Assembly (NCBI GenBank): GCA_026018925.1
Contig: JAKSZU010000002.1
Coordinates: forward strand, 93,134,975-93,198,974
DNA length: 64,000 nt
DNA from: Tupaia tana
Taxonomy: Eukaryota > Chordata > Mammalia > Scandentia > Tupaiidae
Reading direction: 5' to 3'
This document shows positions 1-13,805 of the stretch, one piece after another; position 1 is the stretch's first letter; each line of letters opens with the position of its first letter. The translations under genes and the position numbers were made by a program. The notes under the pieces were generated by a model. That model worked only from the letters and a program-made list of their open reading frames with translations, was not told where the DNA came from and made no database searches.

Positions 1-430
1 TTATTTATTCTTATTACCTCATTTTACAGATATCTTAGAGAGATTAAATCATTTACCAAACATCCCACTGCCAGTTGTGGTAGAGCCAACAGGAGTTTGA
101 GTGGAGATATTCCAACCTCAGATGTGCCCTGCTCTTAAAGCTCTATGCAATGAACACAGTGGTTAAAACAAACAAAATCTCCCTGCCAATCATTGTTCTA
201 GCTTGTGCCCAAATTATACTCAGCACTTGAGACATTCTTCTTATCTAATATTCATAGCAGTCTAATAGGGTATATATTATCCTTTTTTTTTTTTTTTTTA
301 TAGACAATGGAACCAAAGCTTAAAGAGGCCAAATAACTTTCTCAGAGCCACAAATTCTGTACATGGTGGATGTGGAACTTGGACCTAGGCTGGTCTGTCT
401 CCAGAGCCCTGATGTTCTTTACGAGCTCCT
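1..430 (-). repeat. MIR-type ancient SINE remnants
   Basis: CATTTTACAGATAT near 23-36 and the segment 245-430 (AATGGAACCAAAGCTTAAAG, AACTTGGACCTAGGCTGG, CTCCAGAGCCCTGATGTTC) match the - strand of MIR. A T-run interrupts the latter. Confidence 0.6.
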
Positions 431-680
431 CAGAACTTAGGAAATAACCCAAGCAAGTATATGTTTCTACCTGTTCTGTTCCTGAACAAATTCCCCCTCA
501 CCGGTTTCTCTTCTAGGGCAATCACCCAAAATACCCACCTCCACGGCCTTTTGCACTGGCTGATGCCCACAGCTCCCACCTTACCCAGAGATGCTCTCTC
601 CTCTGAGGGGCTCTTGCTGTTTCTATCTTCATCCCCTCCACCAATCTAGGTCCTTCCTGAGTGCTCAAAAGACTCTAGAG

Positions 681-1031
681 GGTGACCAGTAGATGGTGTA
701 ATAGCTATGTTGCTGGACTCACACGTAGTCGACCACGGTTGGAGTCCTGGACCCAGTGGCTTAAACTCATGCTGGGCATGTGTGCATGCGTGCCCAAAAT
801 CCCAAGAGGAGAATGGAGGAGAAGGGATTGTGTCATGGCCATCCCCTCTGTGGTGGTGGGAGGTGATTTCTCACTTTCTGTCTCTCTGTTTCTCATCTCT
901 CGGGTGAGCACATGTGCCCTAGAGCAAAAATTTCTCTCTCAAAAAAAAAAAAAAAAAAAAAAGAAAGAAAGAAAAAGAAAGAAAGAAAGGAAGGAAGGAA
1001 GGAAGGAAGGAAGGAAAGAAGGAAGGAAGGA
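681..1031 (+). mobile_element. Type 1 SINE with expanded tail
   Basis: Head GGTGACCAGTAGATGG; the A-tail from 941 has grown into (GAAA)n and (GGAA)n. Near-perfect duplications GACTCTAGAG at 671-680 and GACCCTAGAG at 1032-1041. Confidence 0.9.
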
Positions 1032-1104
1032 GACCCTAGAGTTACCTGGTTCTAGCACTCATGCCTCCACGGAGTCATCTGTTTACCCTCGTTTACTTCT
1101 CCAG

Positions 1105-1215
1105 AGACCTAACTGCATATGCTGTCCAGTGGGGATTGCTTTGGTCTCCCCAGTGCCTGGATAAGTGCCAGGCACATATCGCATACTCAGCAAATGTCTA
1201 TGAGGCATTTGAATA
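1105..1215 (+). repeat. L2 3' end fragment
   Basis: CCCCAGTGCCTGGATAAGTG and GGCACATATCGCATACTCAG followed by CAAATGTCT resemble the L2 3' end. Confidence 0.55.
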
Positions 1216-1365
1216 GAGATTGAACGCTCAAGTTCTGCACAATTACCAGTATGTACTCAGTGCGATAATTTGGAAGTCCCTGCCATTTACAAAACGCACA
1301 CAGTGACAGATGTATTCGTGAACCTATAGTTCTAATGCTTAAATGAAATAGACCAAATAGAGGGA

Positions 1366-1581
1366 ACCAGCTGGAGGCATGATGGTTAACGTGGCCAGAT
1401 TCCACATGACCGATTGCATGGTTCAAATCCCAGATCTGACAGCTTAAAAAACATGCCAAGTGTGTGTGCATGCATGCCCAATATCCCAAGAGAAAAATGG
1501 AGACGGGATTCTGGCATGGCCATTCCCGCTGAAGGGTGCTTTCTCACTTTCCATCTTTATCTTTTTTTTTTTTTTTTAAGT
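1366..1581 (+). mobile_element. Type 3 SINE, diverged
   Basis: Contains GGTTCAAATCCCAGA (B-box region) and the CATGCCCAATATCCCAAGAG core; the tail carries a T-run. Confidence 0.8.
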
Positions 1582-1689
1582 AAAGACCAAAGCACTCATT
1601 ATTAGAACAAATGTTGACATTTAATGCACTAAGCTTCTCTATATTCTGAGCAGATTTCCCTTGCTTTTTGAAAGAGCTAGGGGTGGGGA

Positions 1690-1926
1690 GAAGGCAGTTG
1701 AATCCTTCATGGCTGATTGCACAGTCTGAAGTCTCAGACTCAGCAGTTTGAGAAATACACCAGGTACGTGTGCGTGCATGCCCAAAATCCAGAGAGAAGA
1801 ACGGAAAAGGAACCGTGGTGTGGCCATCCCCCCTGGGGCAGGGTGGGGTGCTTTCTCACTTTCCTTCTCTCTCTCTTTCTGTTTCTCTATGGTGTGAGCA
1901 TGTTCCCTAGAGCAAATTTTAAAAAG
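1690..1926 (+). mobile_element. Type 3 SINE, diverged
   Basis: Recognised from the GCATGCCCAAAATCCAGAG core and the CCCTAGAGCAAATT tail; the head is degraded. Confidence 0.8.
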
Positions 1927-2117
1927 AAAGCAAGAGCCGATGATAATTTTCTAATTATAATGAGCTCCGACATGTATAAAAATGGTTTGCATCTTCAAGT
2001 ACATTATCTCCTTTAATCCTTACAGTCAGTTCTGTGAAATAGATGTGAAACTATTTTTATGGTGTGATAATGAGCTCATGGGAGATTTATTCAAAATTGC
2101 ACTAATAAAGGAACTAT

Positions 2118-2340
2118 ATGGGGGGCAGATAGTGGCACAGCGGTAGAATGCTATGCTCTGTGAGGCTGATGCACATGAGGAAGTTCCAGGTTCAAGTTCA
2201 GAGACCTCCCTGAGTATGCTGGGTACACGCCTGCCTATGATCTAGGCTGGCACCCAGTGATTTCTCACTTCGCGACTCTCTGTCCCTGTCTCTCCGTGAG
2301 TGCACACACCCTATGGCAAAAAAGGGGGGGGGGGGGGGGA
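2118..2340 (+). mobile_element. Type 4 SINE with G-run tail
   Basis: Head GGGGCAGATAGTGGCACAGC. The tail is AAAAAA followed by 17 G (2323-2339), an unusual tail change or an assembly error. Confidence 0.85.
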
Positions 2341-2411
2341 CATTCATCTTGGCATGGCAGGCACTGGATTTTTAATCACAAAAGCAGTAGTAGAAATATC
2401 TTTTTTAAATT

Positions 2412-2577
2412 TTTTTGAGAGATAGATTTATTTTTTTGCTATAAGGTGCATGCACTTCCCAGAGAGAGACAGACAGAAAGTGAGAAATCATCCCCAAGGG
2501 GTACAGTCACACCACAATCTCTTCTCCATTCTCCTCCCAGGATTTTGGGCATGCATGCACATGGGCCCAGCATGAGG

Positions 2578-2633
<56 letters not shown>

Positions 2634-2642
2634 TTTTTTTTT
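2412..2642 (-). mobile_element. Type 1 SINE fragment plus (TTTC)n microsatellite
   Basis: The 3' half of a SINE (2412-2577), lost at CAGCATGAGG, then TTTC repeats and a T-run to 2642. Confidence 0.85.
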
Positions 2643-2666
2643 CCTTTTTTTAAGAATTATTTTATT

Positions 2667-2935
2667 GGGACCAGCAGTTGGTGTAATGGCTATGTTGTTA
2701 GACTCCTATGTAGTCGACAGCAGTTCGAGTCCCGAACCCCGGTGGCTTAAACTCACACCAGGCGCATGTGAGTGCATGCCCAAGATCCGGAGAGGAGAAT
2801 GGAGGAGAAGAGATTGTGGCATGGCCATCCCGCCAGGGGGTGATTTCTCGCTTTCTGTCTCTCTATCTCTCTCTGTCTTTCTGGTGAGCGCACACACCCT
2901 GTAGCAAAAACCTCTCCAAAAATAAAAGAAATTTT
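2667..2935 (+). mobile_element. Type 1 SINE
   Basis: Full-length copy from GGGACCAGCAGTTGGTGTAA to the CCTCTCCAAAAATAAAAG tail. Confidence 0.93.
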
Positions 2936-2990
2936 AAAAATTTGGATTTTAATGGCATTTTCCACAAACTTTTTGAAGTACCTGCATGTC
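2936..2990. mobile_element. Fragment of a mariner-like MITE (family B)
   Basis: CCACAAACTTTTTGAAGTACC resembles the end of the complete family B elements at 18.5 and 49.5 kb. Confidence 0.55.
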
Positions 2991-3172
2991 TGTATTGCTC
3001 ACTATGCATAAAGTATCTGCTGCCTATAGCTTCTCCACCTATAAAAGGTGGGTGGTAGGATTTCATTAGAAACTGCAATACCATAGTGCCATTTTATTTG
3101 GATTCACAGTCTAAATAATTCATTGGCCTAATCATATTCTAACACACTCTTTAACAATAATGTATAATTGGC

Positions 3173-3689
<517 letters not shown>

Positions 3690-3703
3690 AATGTATAATT
3701 GGC

Positions 3704-4279
3704 ATAAACAAGATAAAAATCTGGCAAGCCACAGCAAAAGTGGCTTTAAATTAGGCCCAACAGGAGTGATTAGCCAATAGTGAAAAACGCTTGGTGAATC
3801 ACAATTACATATATACAATTATATATTTATAATTGCATATATTATAATTGTATGTATATAAAGTGTTCACACGTGTATTACATGAATAACTGAAATCTTT
3901 GTATTTTTCTACCTAAAAGGAGGTACACTAGTGTTTACTTACAATGTATTTTAAGTTTGCCACTCTAAGTTGCATGAGCAAGTTTAAGGAACACCTTAAA
4001 CAAAACATGACCTTAGGTTAGACCCCTAAACATATTTACAAGTCTTAACAATGTTATTGTTACCACATTTAAGTTAGTAGAAAGCATACTGTATCTGCTG
4101 TAAAGTCATAAGGGGGAAACGTATTAGGTTTGTGTTCAAAACATAAGGTCTGGGGAAAAGGACTTAATAATAACCGCTTCAGTCTTTTAGAGGCCAGATC
4201 AGTGATGAAAGCTGGCCCTCACGCAGAGCCACCAAAGGTTTTCTTGCCTCTCCTGGGGTCGCCTTCCCGCAGTCTAAGG
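3704..4279. other. AT-rich sequence, nothing recognised
   Basis: Includes a TATA-rich stretch at 3810-3860. No gene, SINE or clear older repeat was recognised. Confidence 0.5.
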
Positions 4280-4680
4280 ACCTAAGAAAGTGACTTCAAG
4301 TTGGGGGCGTGTCGGGGGGGGCGGGCCCCAGTGACCTCGCGCTTGCGAGATCCGAACCTGCAGTTCCAGCGCTCGGCGGTCCGCGGTGGACCCGGCCCGC
4401 CCACGGGTGTCCGAGGGCTGGAGAAACTGCGCTGCCGGGAGAGCAAGCGCGGGAGAAGGACCGCCCAGCGCTCGCCTCGCTGCCCCGACCGTAGAGCTCC
4501 GGGGCCGCCTAGCCTCCCTTCCTGGCCGGCCGGGTGTGCCACGAGCCAGGTGGTACTTCCCCCGAACCCGCGTTCCTGCGCCGCCACCCCCCGCCCTGCC
4601 GGCGAGCTGAAGTTTGAACTCCGCCCGGAGGAAGGGCCTGCAGCCAGCGACTACCCTCACAGTAACGCACAGTAACACGG
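4280..4680. promoter_or_regulatory. Isolated CpG island upstream of EEF1A1
   Basis: About 400 bases very rich in CpG, in AT-rich surroundings and 3.5 kb before the EEF1A1 start. No conserved coding frame is apparent; overlapping frames differ by strand and look compositional. Candidate alternative promoter or first exon of EEF1A1, or a distal regulatory element. Confidence 0.55.
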
Positions 4681-5608
4681 CTCCGGTGGGCCCTGAGTAT
4701 AGGTTCTGAAGCCCGAAAATGGAGATCTCTTCCCCAAAGGAAGTCTCGGCCATTATCGCAACATTATAAGCACTCTGACCATGGTGCGAAGTAGGTAACT
4801 TAGGGAGCAAGGACTCAGGTGTACTTCTACTGTTTCTTAGATGATGTTTAAAAAAGAATTCTCTGTAGGTTTTTATAAAGAGTATACACACTTATTTGCA
4901 GTCACGGGGGCTTGGGAAATTTTTGCCTGTTTGAGGATATGTTGGAATCTTTTTTTTTTTTCCTTTCTGGGTGTAAAATTTAGTTTCAAGATCGCCTTCT
5001 GACCATTTCACTACATTATTTAGAATGCTGGATTTCTTTCACCATGCAAACCAGTAAGATTGTGGTACTAGGAAAGGGCTTATGTCGGATTTGAATCAGG
5101 AGGTGGAGTATCTATGAACTCCTGTGGAAAAGCTTGCAGTCACCTCTTAATTCCAATATGGTACCAAATACATACATCTTTATAAAAATTGCTTAAATTA
5201 TAGTAAGTCCATTTTTCAAGCAAATTAACTGAAAGTATACATATTTCCAATGATCATATAAAGGTACTTAATCTTCCAATGTCACATTTTAGAGAATTGT
5301 ACAAACCTCAGAGATGACTTTTTTCACTTTTACTAAGCTGAAATTACCTTTTGATACTTTTCCCTTTTACCAATATCCACTTTCACTTTAAATTTTCATC
5401 TCTTTCTTATTAGCTATGATTCTGGATTCATTGTATATCTGTAAAATGCTCTTTTTTTTTAAGTCTAACCTTTGCTTTCTTGCTTTATGTCACTAAATAA
5501 GCATTTCTTTACCCTCTCAAAAACTCATTCCTGTTAAAATATGTGCATTAGTATCATCAATATAGAAAATGTAAACCATATGAGACATGACTATTAAGAA
5601 GGCATGGA
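4681..5608. other. Unique AT-rich sequence
   Basis: Flank of the CpG island, then AT-rich DNA. No coding frame or repeat I can name. Confidence 0.5.
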
Positions 5609-5872
5609 GGGACCAGCGGTTTATGTAATTGGCTATGTCGCTGGACTCTCACGTAGTTGACTGCAGTTCGAGTCCCAGACCCAGTGGCTTAAACTCACGC
5701 CTGGCGTCTGTGCGTGCATGCCAAAGATCTCAAGAGGAGAATGGAGGAGAAGGGATTGCAGCGTGGCCATCCTCCCTGGGGGATGATTTCTCATTTTCTG
5801 AGATTCTCTCTGTCTTTCTGGCGAGCATACATGCCCTATAGCAAAAACCTCTCAAAAAAAAAAAAAAAATTA
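5609..5872 (+). mobile_element. Type 1 SINE
   Basis: Full length, with head GGGACCAGCGGTTTATGTAA and an A15 tail. Confidence 0.92.
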
Positions 5873-5886
5873 GAAAGCATGGAAAG

Positions 5887-6056
5887 GGGACCAACAAGTG
5901 GTGTGGTGGTTAAGGTGCTGGACACTCCCAAATGGCCAACCACGGTTCAAGTCCCAAACCTGGTGGTTTGCTTGCTTGCTCCCTCTCTCTCTGTCTCACT
6001 CTGGTCAAATTAAAAAATAAATGAATAAAATTAAATAAATAATTCTTTAAAAAAAG
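5887..6056 (+). mobile_element. Type 2 SINE
   Basis: Short form: GGTGTGGTGGTTAAGG head, pyrimidine tract, then GGTCAAATTAAAAAATAAAT tail. Confidence 0.9.
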
Positions 6057-7419
6057 AAGGTATAGAATATAAGTATGGCATCCTAACATTAATTTGAAAT
6101 AACAATGTGCAGTTAATATTACTGTGATATACTAATATAACTGATTGTGGGAATCTAGTTCCAAGGAGTGTAGTTACTAAAGAATATTTTCAGGACAAAA
6201 ACAAGAGAACAGAGTTATTTGCATAGTTCTGCTGCTAGTGATTGATTTTCATTGTTAGTTTTTACATCTTTTTCTTACTACACGCAGGGAGTAGGATCCA
6301 AGATAATTTTATTCTACATGTGTGTAACTGATTAAGGGCACAGGAAAATTTGATGTGGAAATATTTGTAAAAGGAGAGAACTTAGAACTATAGGAAATGC
6401 TTTGTGAATAAAAAAAGATTAAGTATATGTATTTCTAGAGGAACTGTTTGACCTAGACTTTTTTCATTAAAACTATCTCAAATATAAATAAAAACAAGGC
6501 TAAAAATCTAACGGAAAGACAAATCTCATTTTTAGGAAGTTTTACTTTACCAACAATGAGTAAAACAAGAAGATAGACTTGTGTATATACATAACAAAAC
6601 AGAAGACTTTTTTCACTTAAAAAGGAAAATAAGTGTTTCAATCGTGACAAGTACTGAAAGCTAGCATTAGAACAAATACATTATACAGTGAAATAGAAAG
6701 CAAGTAAATACCATACAAATTTGCCTTTAACTGCATCCCAGTTGATTTGTGTGTTAGTAGTAGTCTTTTCAAGGTGATTGTGAGTTCCTCTCATATACTC
6801 AATAGTGCTTCCCTTAGCACTGGACAAATAGTATGTTCTCAAATAAATGTTAATAATTACTTCAAGAAGCTAGGCAGTGATGTTCAACACCTGGAAAAAG
6901 CGTAAAGATCCAGTAATTGGCTTATTAAAAATGAATGTTCTTTCCTCAGAAAAACATTTCCCAAGGCCCACCCAGATAGCCATCCGGAGTCCGAATTTCA
7001 TAAAATCTCGCCCAAGATTTTTGCTAAAATGGAGTTATAATAAGTAGGACGACAGAAAATGAAGGCATCTAAATACTATAGGTCGTTTTTTTGAGAAGCA
7101 GTGTTGATTTCACAGCAAGTGCTGGAGATAGGGAACTGAGTGGATAAGCTTGCTGATGCCTTAGACCTTACTCCCCACATGAGATCATGTGGAAAAACTG
7201 AATTGGAGATTCCTTTTAGGTTTTGCATGCTTGCTATCAAATGACCGTACACTTAACAAAATATACTACGAGGGTAGACACACACATTTAGGGTCCATGT
7301 AGCATAAAAAGGCTAGAATTAGAAGTAAAGTTAAGTGTAAGATTTAATTCTAAGGTGAAAAACTGGACATCTGGAGTATCACAGGGGAGTGACGTGTACA
7401 GGTTTCATTAAAAGCAGCT
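6057..7419. other. SINE-free upstream flank of EEF1A1
   Basis: AT-rich; possible L2/MIR traces near 6780-6860 (AGCACTGGACAAATAGTATG). No gene seen. Confidence 0.45.
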
Positions 7420-7980
7420 GGTTGTGCCTGGAACGAGCCAGGGGTCCGACCAAGCAGCAGATCCGTCGTTTTCACAGTCACCGAAGTCAGTCCTCGCTGA
7501 CCGCCTGCCCGTAAAGGCGCCCCCCCAGCCAGGGACCTTCGCCCCAGGCTTCTCAGGGACCCCAGGCGACGGACTCCTCTCCAGAAGGGAGGGGCACGGA
7601 TGGCAGTGCCGGGAGGAGCCAGCCAGGACTAGGCTGCAGCCCGCTCAGGATGCAGCGCTCCGTCCGGTACCAGGAGGAACGCCAGGCAGGGGACTGGAGG
7701 TGGACAGCGGGGTGAAGGGACACCCCAGTCTCGATACCACCTTTGCGGTTAAGCCTGAGGGAGGAATTCTGGACGACCCCTCCTGGCCGCGTCCTCGCCG
7801 CCCCGCCCCAGCTGAAGCTGAGAGTAATTCATACAAAAGGAGGACTCGCCTCTGCCTCGGGGAATCCCAGGGACCGTCGTGAAACTACCACTAACTTAAA
7901 ACCGAAGGCTCGTTTCGTCCCCACCCTCCACCGCTCCCGCTTGTCCTCGTCTGCGTCGACGGAGCATGCGTGAGGCACCA
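7420..7980. promoter_or_regulatory. GC-rich proximal upstream region of EEF1A1
   Basis: GC-rich and CpG-containing sequence running into the promoter. Long open frames here occur on both strands and are best explained by base composition. Confidence 0.5.
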
Positions 7981-8173
7981 CTGCCCTTTGGCGGGCTTAG
8001 CGCACATCACCCACGGTCCCCGAGATGTGAGGGGGTGGGGACGACGATTGAACCGGTGCCTGGTGGAAGTGGCGCGGGGTAAACTGGGAAAGTGGTGTCG
8101 TGTGCTGACTCCGCCCTTTTCTCCGAGGGTGGGGGGAGAACGGTATATAAGTGCCGTAGTCGCCCTGAACGTT
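7980..8173 (+). promoter_or_regulatory. EEF1A1: EEF1A1 core promoter with TATA box
   Basis: TATATAA lies at 8144-8150, 24-30 bases before the inferred start at 8174. Upstream are GC-rich blocks including CCGCCC at 8111 and a G-rich tract at 8128-8136, candidate Sp1 sites. The segment closely resembles the widely used human EF-1alpha promoter as I remember it. Confidence 0.93.
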
Positions 8174-8206
8174 CTTTTTCGCAACGGGTTTGCCGCCAGA
8201 ACACAG
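8174..8206 (+). other. EEF1A1: EEF1A1 non-coding exon 1 with 5'TOP start
   Basis: The exon begins CTTTTTCGC, a C followed by a pyrimidine run. This is the 5' terminal oligopyrimidine signal that places translation-machinery mRNAs under mTOR-LARP1 control. It ends ACACAG before the GTGAG donor. Confidence 0.9.
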
Positions 8207-9163
8207 GTGAGAGTCGGGCGTGGCTTCCGCAGGCCTGGCCTCCTTGAGTGGGCCTCGGCCTTTCGCGTGCCTTCCCTGTCCTCCCGTGCCGCTCGGCGGG
8301 GAATGAGGTTCCTGACCTTGAATTTGGGGGTGTACGGAGGTGGGAACGTGCGAGGCCTTGGGCTTTCTCAAGGAGCCTTTCAGCCTCGTGCTTGAGTTGA
8401 GGCCTGTCTTGGGCGCCCCGGCCGCCGCGTGGGGAGCCTCAGAGCCTCGTGCCTGCCTGCTCTCCTTGTTTAGCGTCTTGGGTCACTGGAATTTTCTAAA
8501 CGGACAGCTGCGAGTTTGCTCTCGGCCGAGGTAGCCCGGTCGGCGTTGGGCGGGCTCCTCGCGCTCTTCGCCGGGTTCTCGGGAAAGCGGGGCCCCGCGA
8601 GGCGCGGAGGGCGGTGGCGCGGCCCGCCTGTCCAGCGCACATGTCGGGCCAGACCTGACCCCGAGCCGCGGCTCCAGTCGGGAGGGTGGGGAGACGGGAG
8701 TCGGGTGCCGGCAGGGCGGCAGTGGTGCCCAGCCTGCCGCCGTGTGTCGCCCCGGCCCTGGCGGCGAGGCCGGCCCGCTAGGCACCAGTTGCGTGCGCGG
8801 AAAGATGGCCGCTCCCCGGCCCTGCTGCAGGGAGCTCAAAATGGAGGACGCAGCGGCCGGGAGAGCGGGCGGGTGAGTCACCCACACAAAGGAAGAGGGC
8901 CTTGCCCTCGCTGCCGCTTCCTGTGACCCACGGGGAACTGGGTGCCATCCCGGCACCTCGATTACTCCTCAGCCTTCGGAGTAAGGCTTTTAGGTTGGGG
9001 GAAGGGAATTGAAGCGATGGAGTTTCCACATTTGGTGGGTGGAGACTAGGCCTGCTTGGCAGTGGATGTAATTCTCCTTGGAATTTGCCCTTTGCGTTTT
9101 TGTCGTGGCCTATTCTCAAACCTTTTGGACTGCGGTTCAAAGTTTTTCCCCCTTCCATTTTAG
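8207..9163 (+). other. EEF1A1: EEF1A1 intron 1, GC-rich
   Basis: A 957-base first intron running from GTGAG at 8207 to TTTTAG at 9161-9163. The first 750 bases are CpG-rich and continuous with the promoter CpG island. In human the matching intron carries enhancer activity (Sp1 and AP-1 sites); here GC-box-like runs and TGAGTCA at 8873-8879, an AP-1 core, are visible. Confidence 0.85.
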
Positions 9164-9185
9164 GTGTCGTGAAAACCACCGCTAA

Positions 9186-11363
<2,178 letters not shown>

Positions 11364-11650
11364 ATATCCCTAATTCCTGCCACCCCAGTTTTAATCAGTG
11401 GTGGAAGAACAGTCTCAGAACTGTTTGTCTCAATTGGCCATTTAAGTTTAATAGTAAAAGACTGGTTAATGATAACAATGCATCGTAAAACCTTCAGAAG
11501 GAAAGGAAAATGTTTTGTGGACCATTTTGTTTTTTTGTGTGTGGCAGTTTTAAGTTATTAGTTTTTAAAATCAGTACTTTTTAATGGAAACAACTTGACC
11601 AAAAATCTGTCACAGAATTTTGAGACCCATTAAAACAAAGTTTAATGAGA
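11364..11650 (+). other. EEF1A1: EEF1A1 3' UTR, short form
   Basis: Runs from the stop codon to just past ATTAAA at 11629-11634. The end point is inferred from the usual 10-30 base spacing to cleavage. Confidence 0.85.
11629..11634 (+). terminator. EEF1A1: EEF1A1 poly(A) signal ATTAAA
   Basis: ATTAAA with a T/GT-rich stretch (GTGTCTTCTTTTGG) starting about 20 bases downstream, as expected of a cleavage site. Confidence 0.8.
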
Positions 11651-13390
11651 AACCTGTGTCTTCTTTTGGTCAAAAATGAGATTTCATAGAAAAATGTTAA
11701 GGAAAACTGAGTTTGTAAATCACTCTTGTATTAAGAACCTGTACTTTTTAAAGAATATGATAATTTAGATAATTTTTTTTTCTGGGTTGGGAGTTTGGGT
11801 CATTTCTCACCTTTCTAAGAAGGCAGAATCTTGATAGAATGCCTGTTTACATATTTCTCTAGAAGGCCAAATCCTGTAATAGTGGCCATGTGTTGCATAT
11901 GAAATTTTGTAGTTAATCAGTATTAAGTAAATTTGTTTGAACAATCTCAAGTTTGAGTTCCCTAGTTATTCAAATGTGCAATCTCATAAATAACATTACT
12001 TTTTCTAAAAGTACATGAAATGTTAAGGTTCAAATACTATACTGTGCTCATCTTCTAAGAAAAATAAAGCTTATAGAAGTTTTTAGTCATAAGTAATAGG
12101 AACCCACTTAACATAGGATTTTTAAAGGCGTATTAGCCAACCTAGGTTAAACCCAAAGTTTGAAACTATTAATAGATGAAGTGGTAAATACTGAGCCTGA
12201 GTGAGAAACAACAGTTTTGGAGACGGCTTTATCTTGTCCTTACTGGGCCATCAGGAAAGACTTCCAGTATCTTCTGCAAAAATGTTATGGCTCCCAATGA
12301 TAATAGAATGCATGGTGGTACATTTATGAAGTGCTAATTTGGGGCAATTCCCTAATAAGGAATAATTCATAGTTGAAGTAGCTAAAAAATCTTTCGACAG
12401 TAATGGTATGCTGAAGGGGTAAATTGTTCTTAAGTGCTGCTCAGGCCCTAGCAACAACCTTGTTCAGTCTAGAGGGTTGTGATTTGTTTGTGAAGTTTTG
12501 ATCAAGCTTGAGATTGGCCCAGTTATATAGGGCATGTGTTCTGCGAGGATACTTATCATTGGAGCTTAAAATGGGGTCCAAGAAAAAGTTGAGATGCAGT
12601 GTCTTGTTCAAAATTCACAGGGTAAGTATTGAGGTTCCAGTGCCATAAAAATGGTCCCATATGGCCATGTAAGAATTGACCCAGAAAGGTTTTTTTTCTG
12701 TAAGTGGAAATGCTTTTTCTTTATAAGGTTTAGGCACTGAGGAAGGCTGTAAATTGACTGGAGATAATTTGTCCCCACATGAAACCTCTGGTAAACTTGT
12801 CCTTAGTTTTCTCACAAGTCAGCTATCTTGTTTATACGCATGGTTGACCAAAGATAAAATTGGTAACGTCTTTAGTAGCTGGCCTATAGAGAAGTTGATG
12901 GCTGTAGGATTTGCTACAGGTATTGTTCCATCCAGAGAATCAAGGCCTAACTAAAAGATTGCTGTGCCACCAGTGAAGGGGCAAGAACAAAAACCTGTCA
13001 GTTTGAGGATGTAGGATGTATGCCAATTGCGAACTGAGATTTACTTCCTCAATGAAGCCTCTTGGTAGTGTGTTTGAGCACCACCTACTGGTGCTTATTA
13101 CAAAATTCAAAGCAATAGATGAATGTTTAACCTTGGGTGTAAGGTAACTTTTTTCCTACAGTAACTTTGTAGTTAGCATATTTAGGACTGGATTTCAAAT
13201 GTGAAAACATAAAGTAACCAACTTAGTATTTTCCCTCAAACTAGTGTTGGCCTGTGGAATCACTGCATGTTTGGTTGTGGACTTCAATGTGCCTCCAGGA
13301 ATTCTGGTGTGACTTGAGGATAAAAGGAAATAATGGAGGCATTCTGATTTGAGAGTTTAAAACAGATTGCCATTAAGATGACCTTTTGGT
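11651..13390 (+). other. EEF1A1 downstream flank, possible long 3' UTR
   Basis: 1.7 kb without SINE insertions or a coding frame. AATAAA at 12063-12068 could end a longer transcript. I recall longer human EEF1A1 transcripts, so this may be an extended 3' UTR; nothing in the sequence proves it. Confidence 0.45.
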
Positions 13391-13805
13391 TTTTTTAATG
13401 TTTTAAAAATTGACCAGAGGGAACCAGCTGTTAGCGTAATGGCTATGTCACTGGACTCCCACATAGTCGACCACGGTTCTCGTCTCAGACCCGGTGGCTT
13501 ACAACTCAAGCCAGGCGCGTGTGCGTGCGTGCCCAAGATCCCGAGAGGAGAATGGAGGAGAAGGGATTGCGAGGAGAAGGGATTGCGGCGTGACCATCCC
13601 CCCTGGGGGGGTGATTTCTCGCTTTCTGTCTCTATGTCTCTGTCTGTCCGGCGAGCGCACGCACCCTATAGCAAAAAACCTCTCAAAAAAAAAAAAAAAT
13701 TGACCAGAGACAGTAAAAAAGCAAACGGTCAGGTCCAAGATTTGAACTATGGTAAGCCATGTGGGAGTCTAGCACCTTGATCACCATGCCACCTGCTGTG
13801 ACCCC
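13391..13805 (-). mobile_element. Type 2 SINE split by a younger SINE
   Basis: The two halves 13391-13419 (tail to TTGACCAGAG) and 13701-13805 (to CCACCTGCTGTGACCC) form one - strand type 2 copy. Confidence 0.85.
13420..13700 (+). mobile_element. Type 1 SINE nested in a type 2 SINE
   Basis: Flanked by AAAATTGACCAGAG duplications. Contains a short internal repeat of GGAGAAGGGATTGCG near 13556-13590. Confidence 0.92.

Noticed and set aside
681-1164. 160-codon open frame with a lysine/glutamate/glycine-rich repeat
   Set aside because: A SINE plus its expanded A/G tail; the protein repeat is the microsatellite translated.
4274-4891. 205-codon open frame on the - strand
   Set aside because: Lies in a CpG island where open frames occur on both strands; low-complexity composition and no recognisable domain.
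7424-8395. Several overlapping open frames of 100-150 codons upstream of and in EEF1A1 exon 1/intron 1
   Set aside because: GC-rich composition reduces stop codons; they overlap the known promoter and intron.
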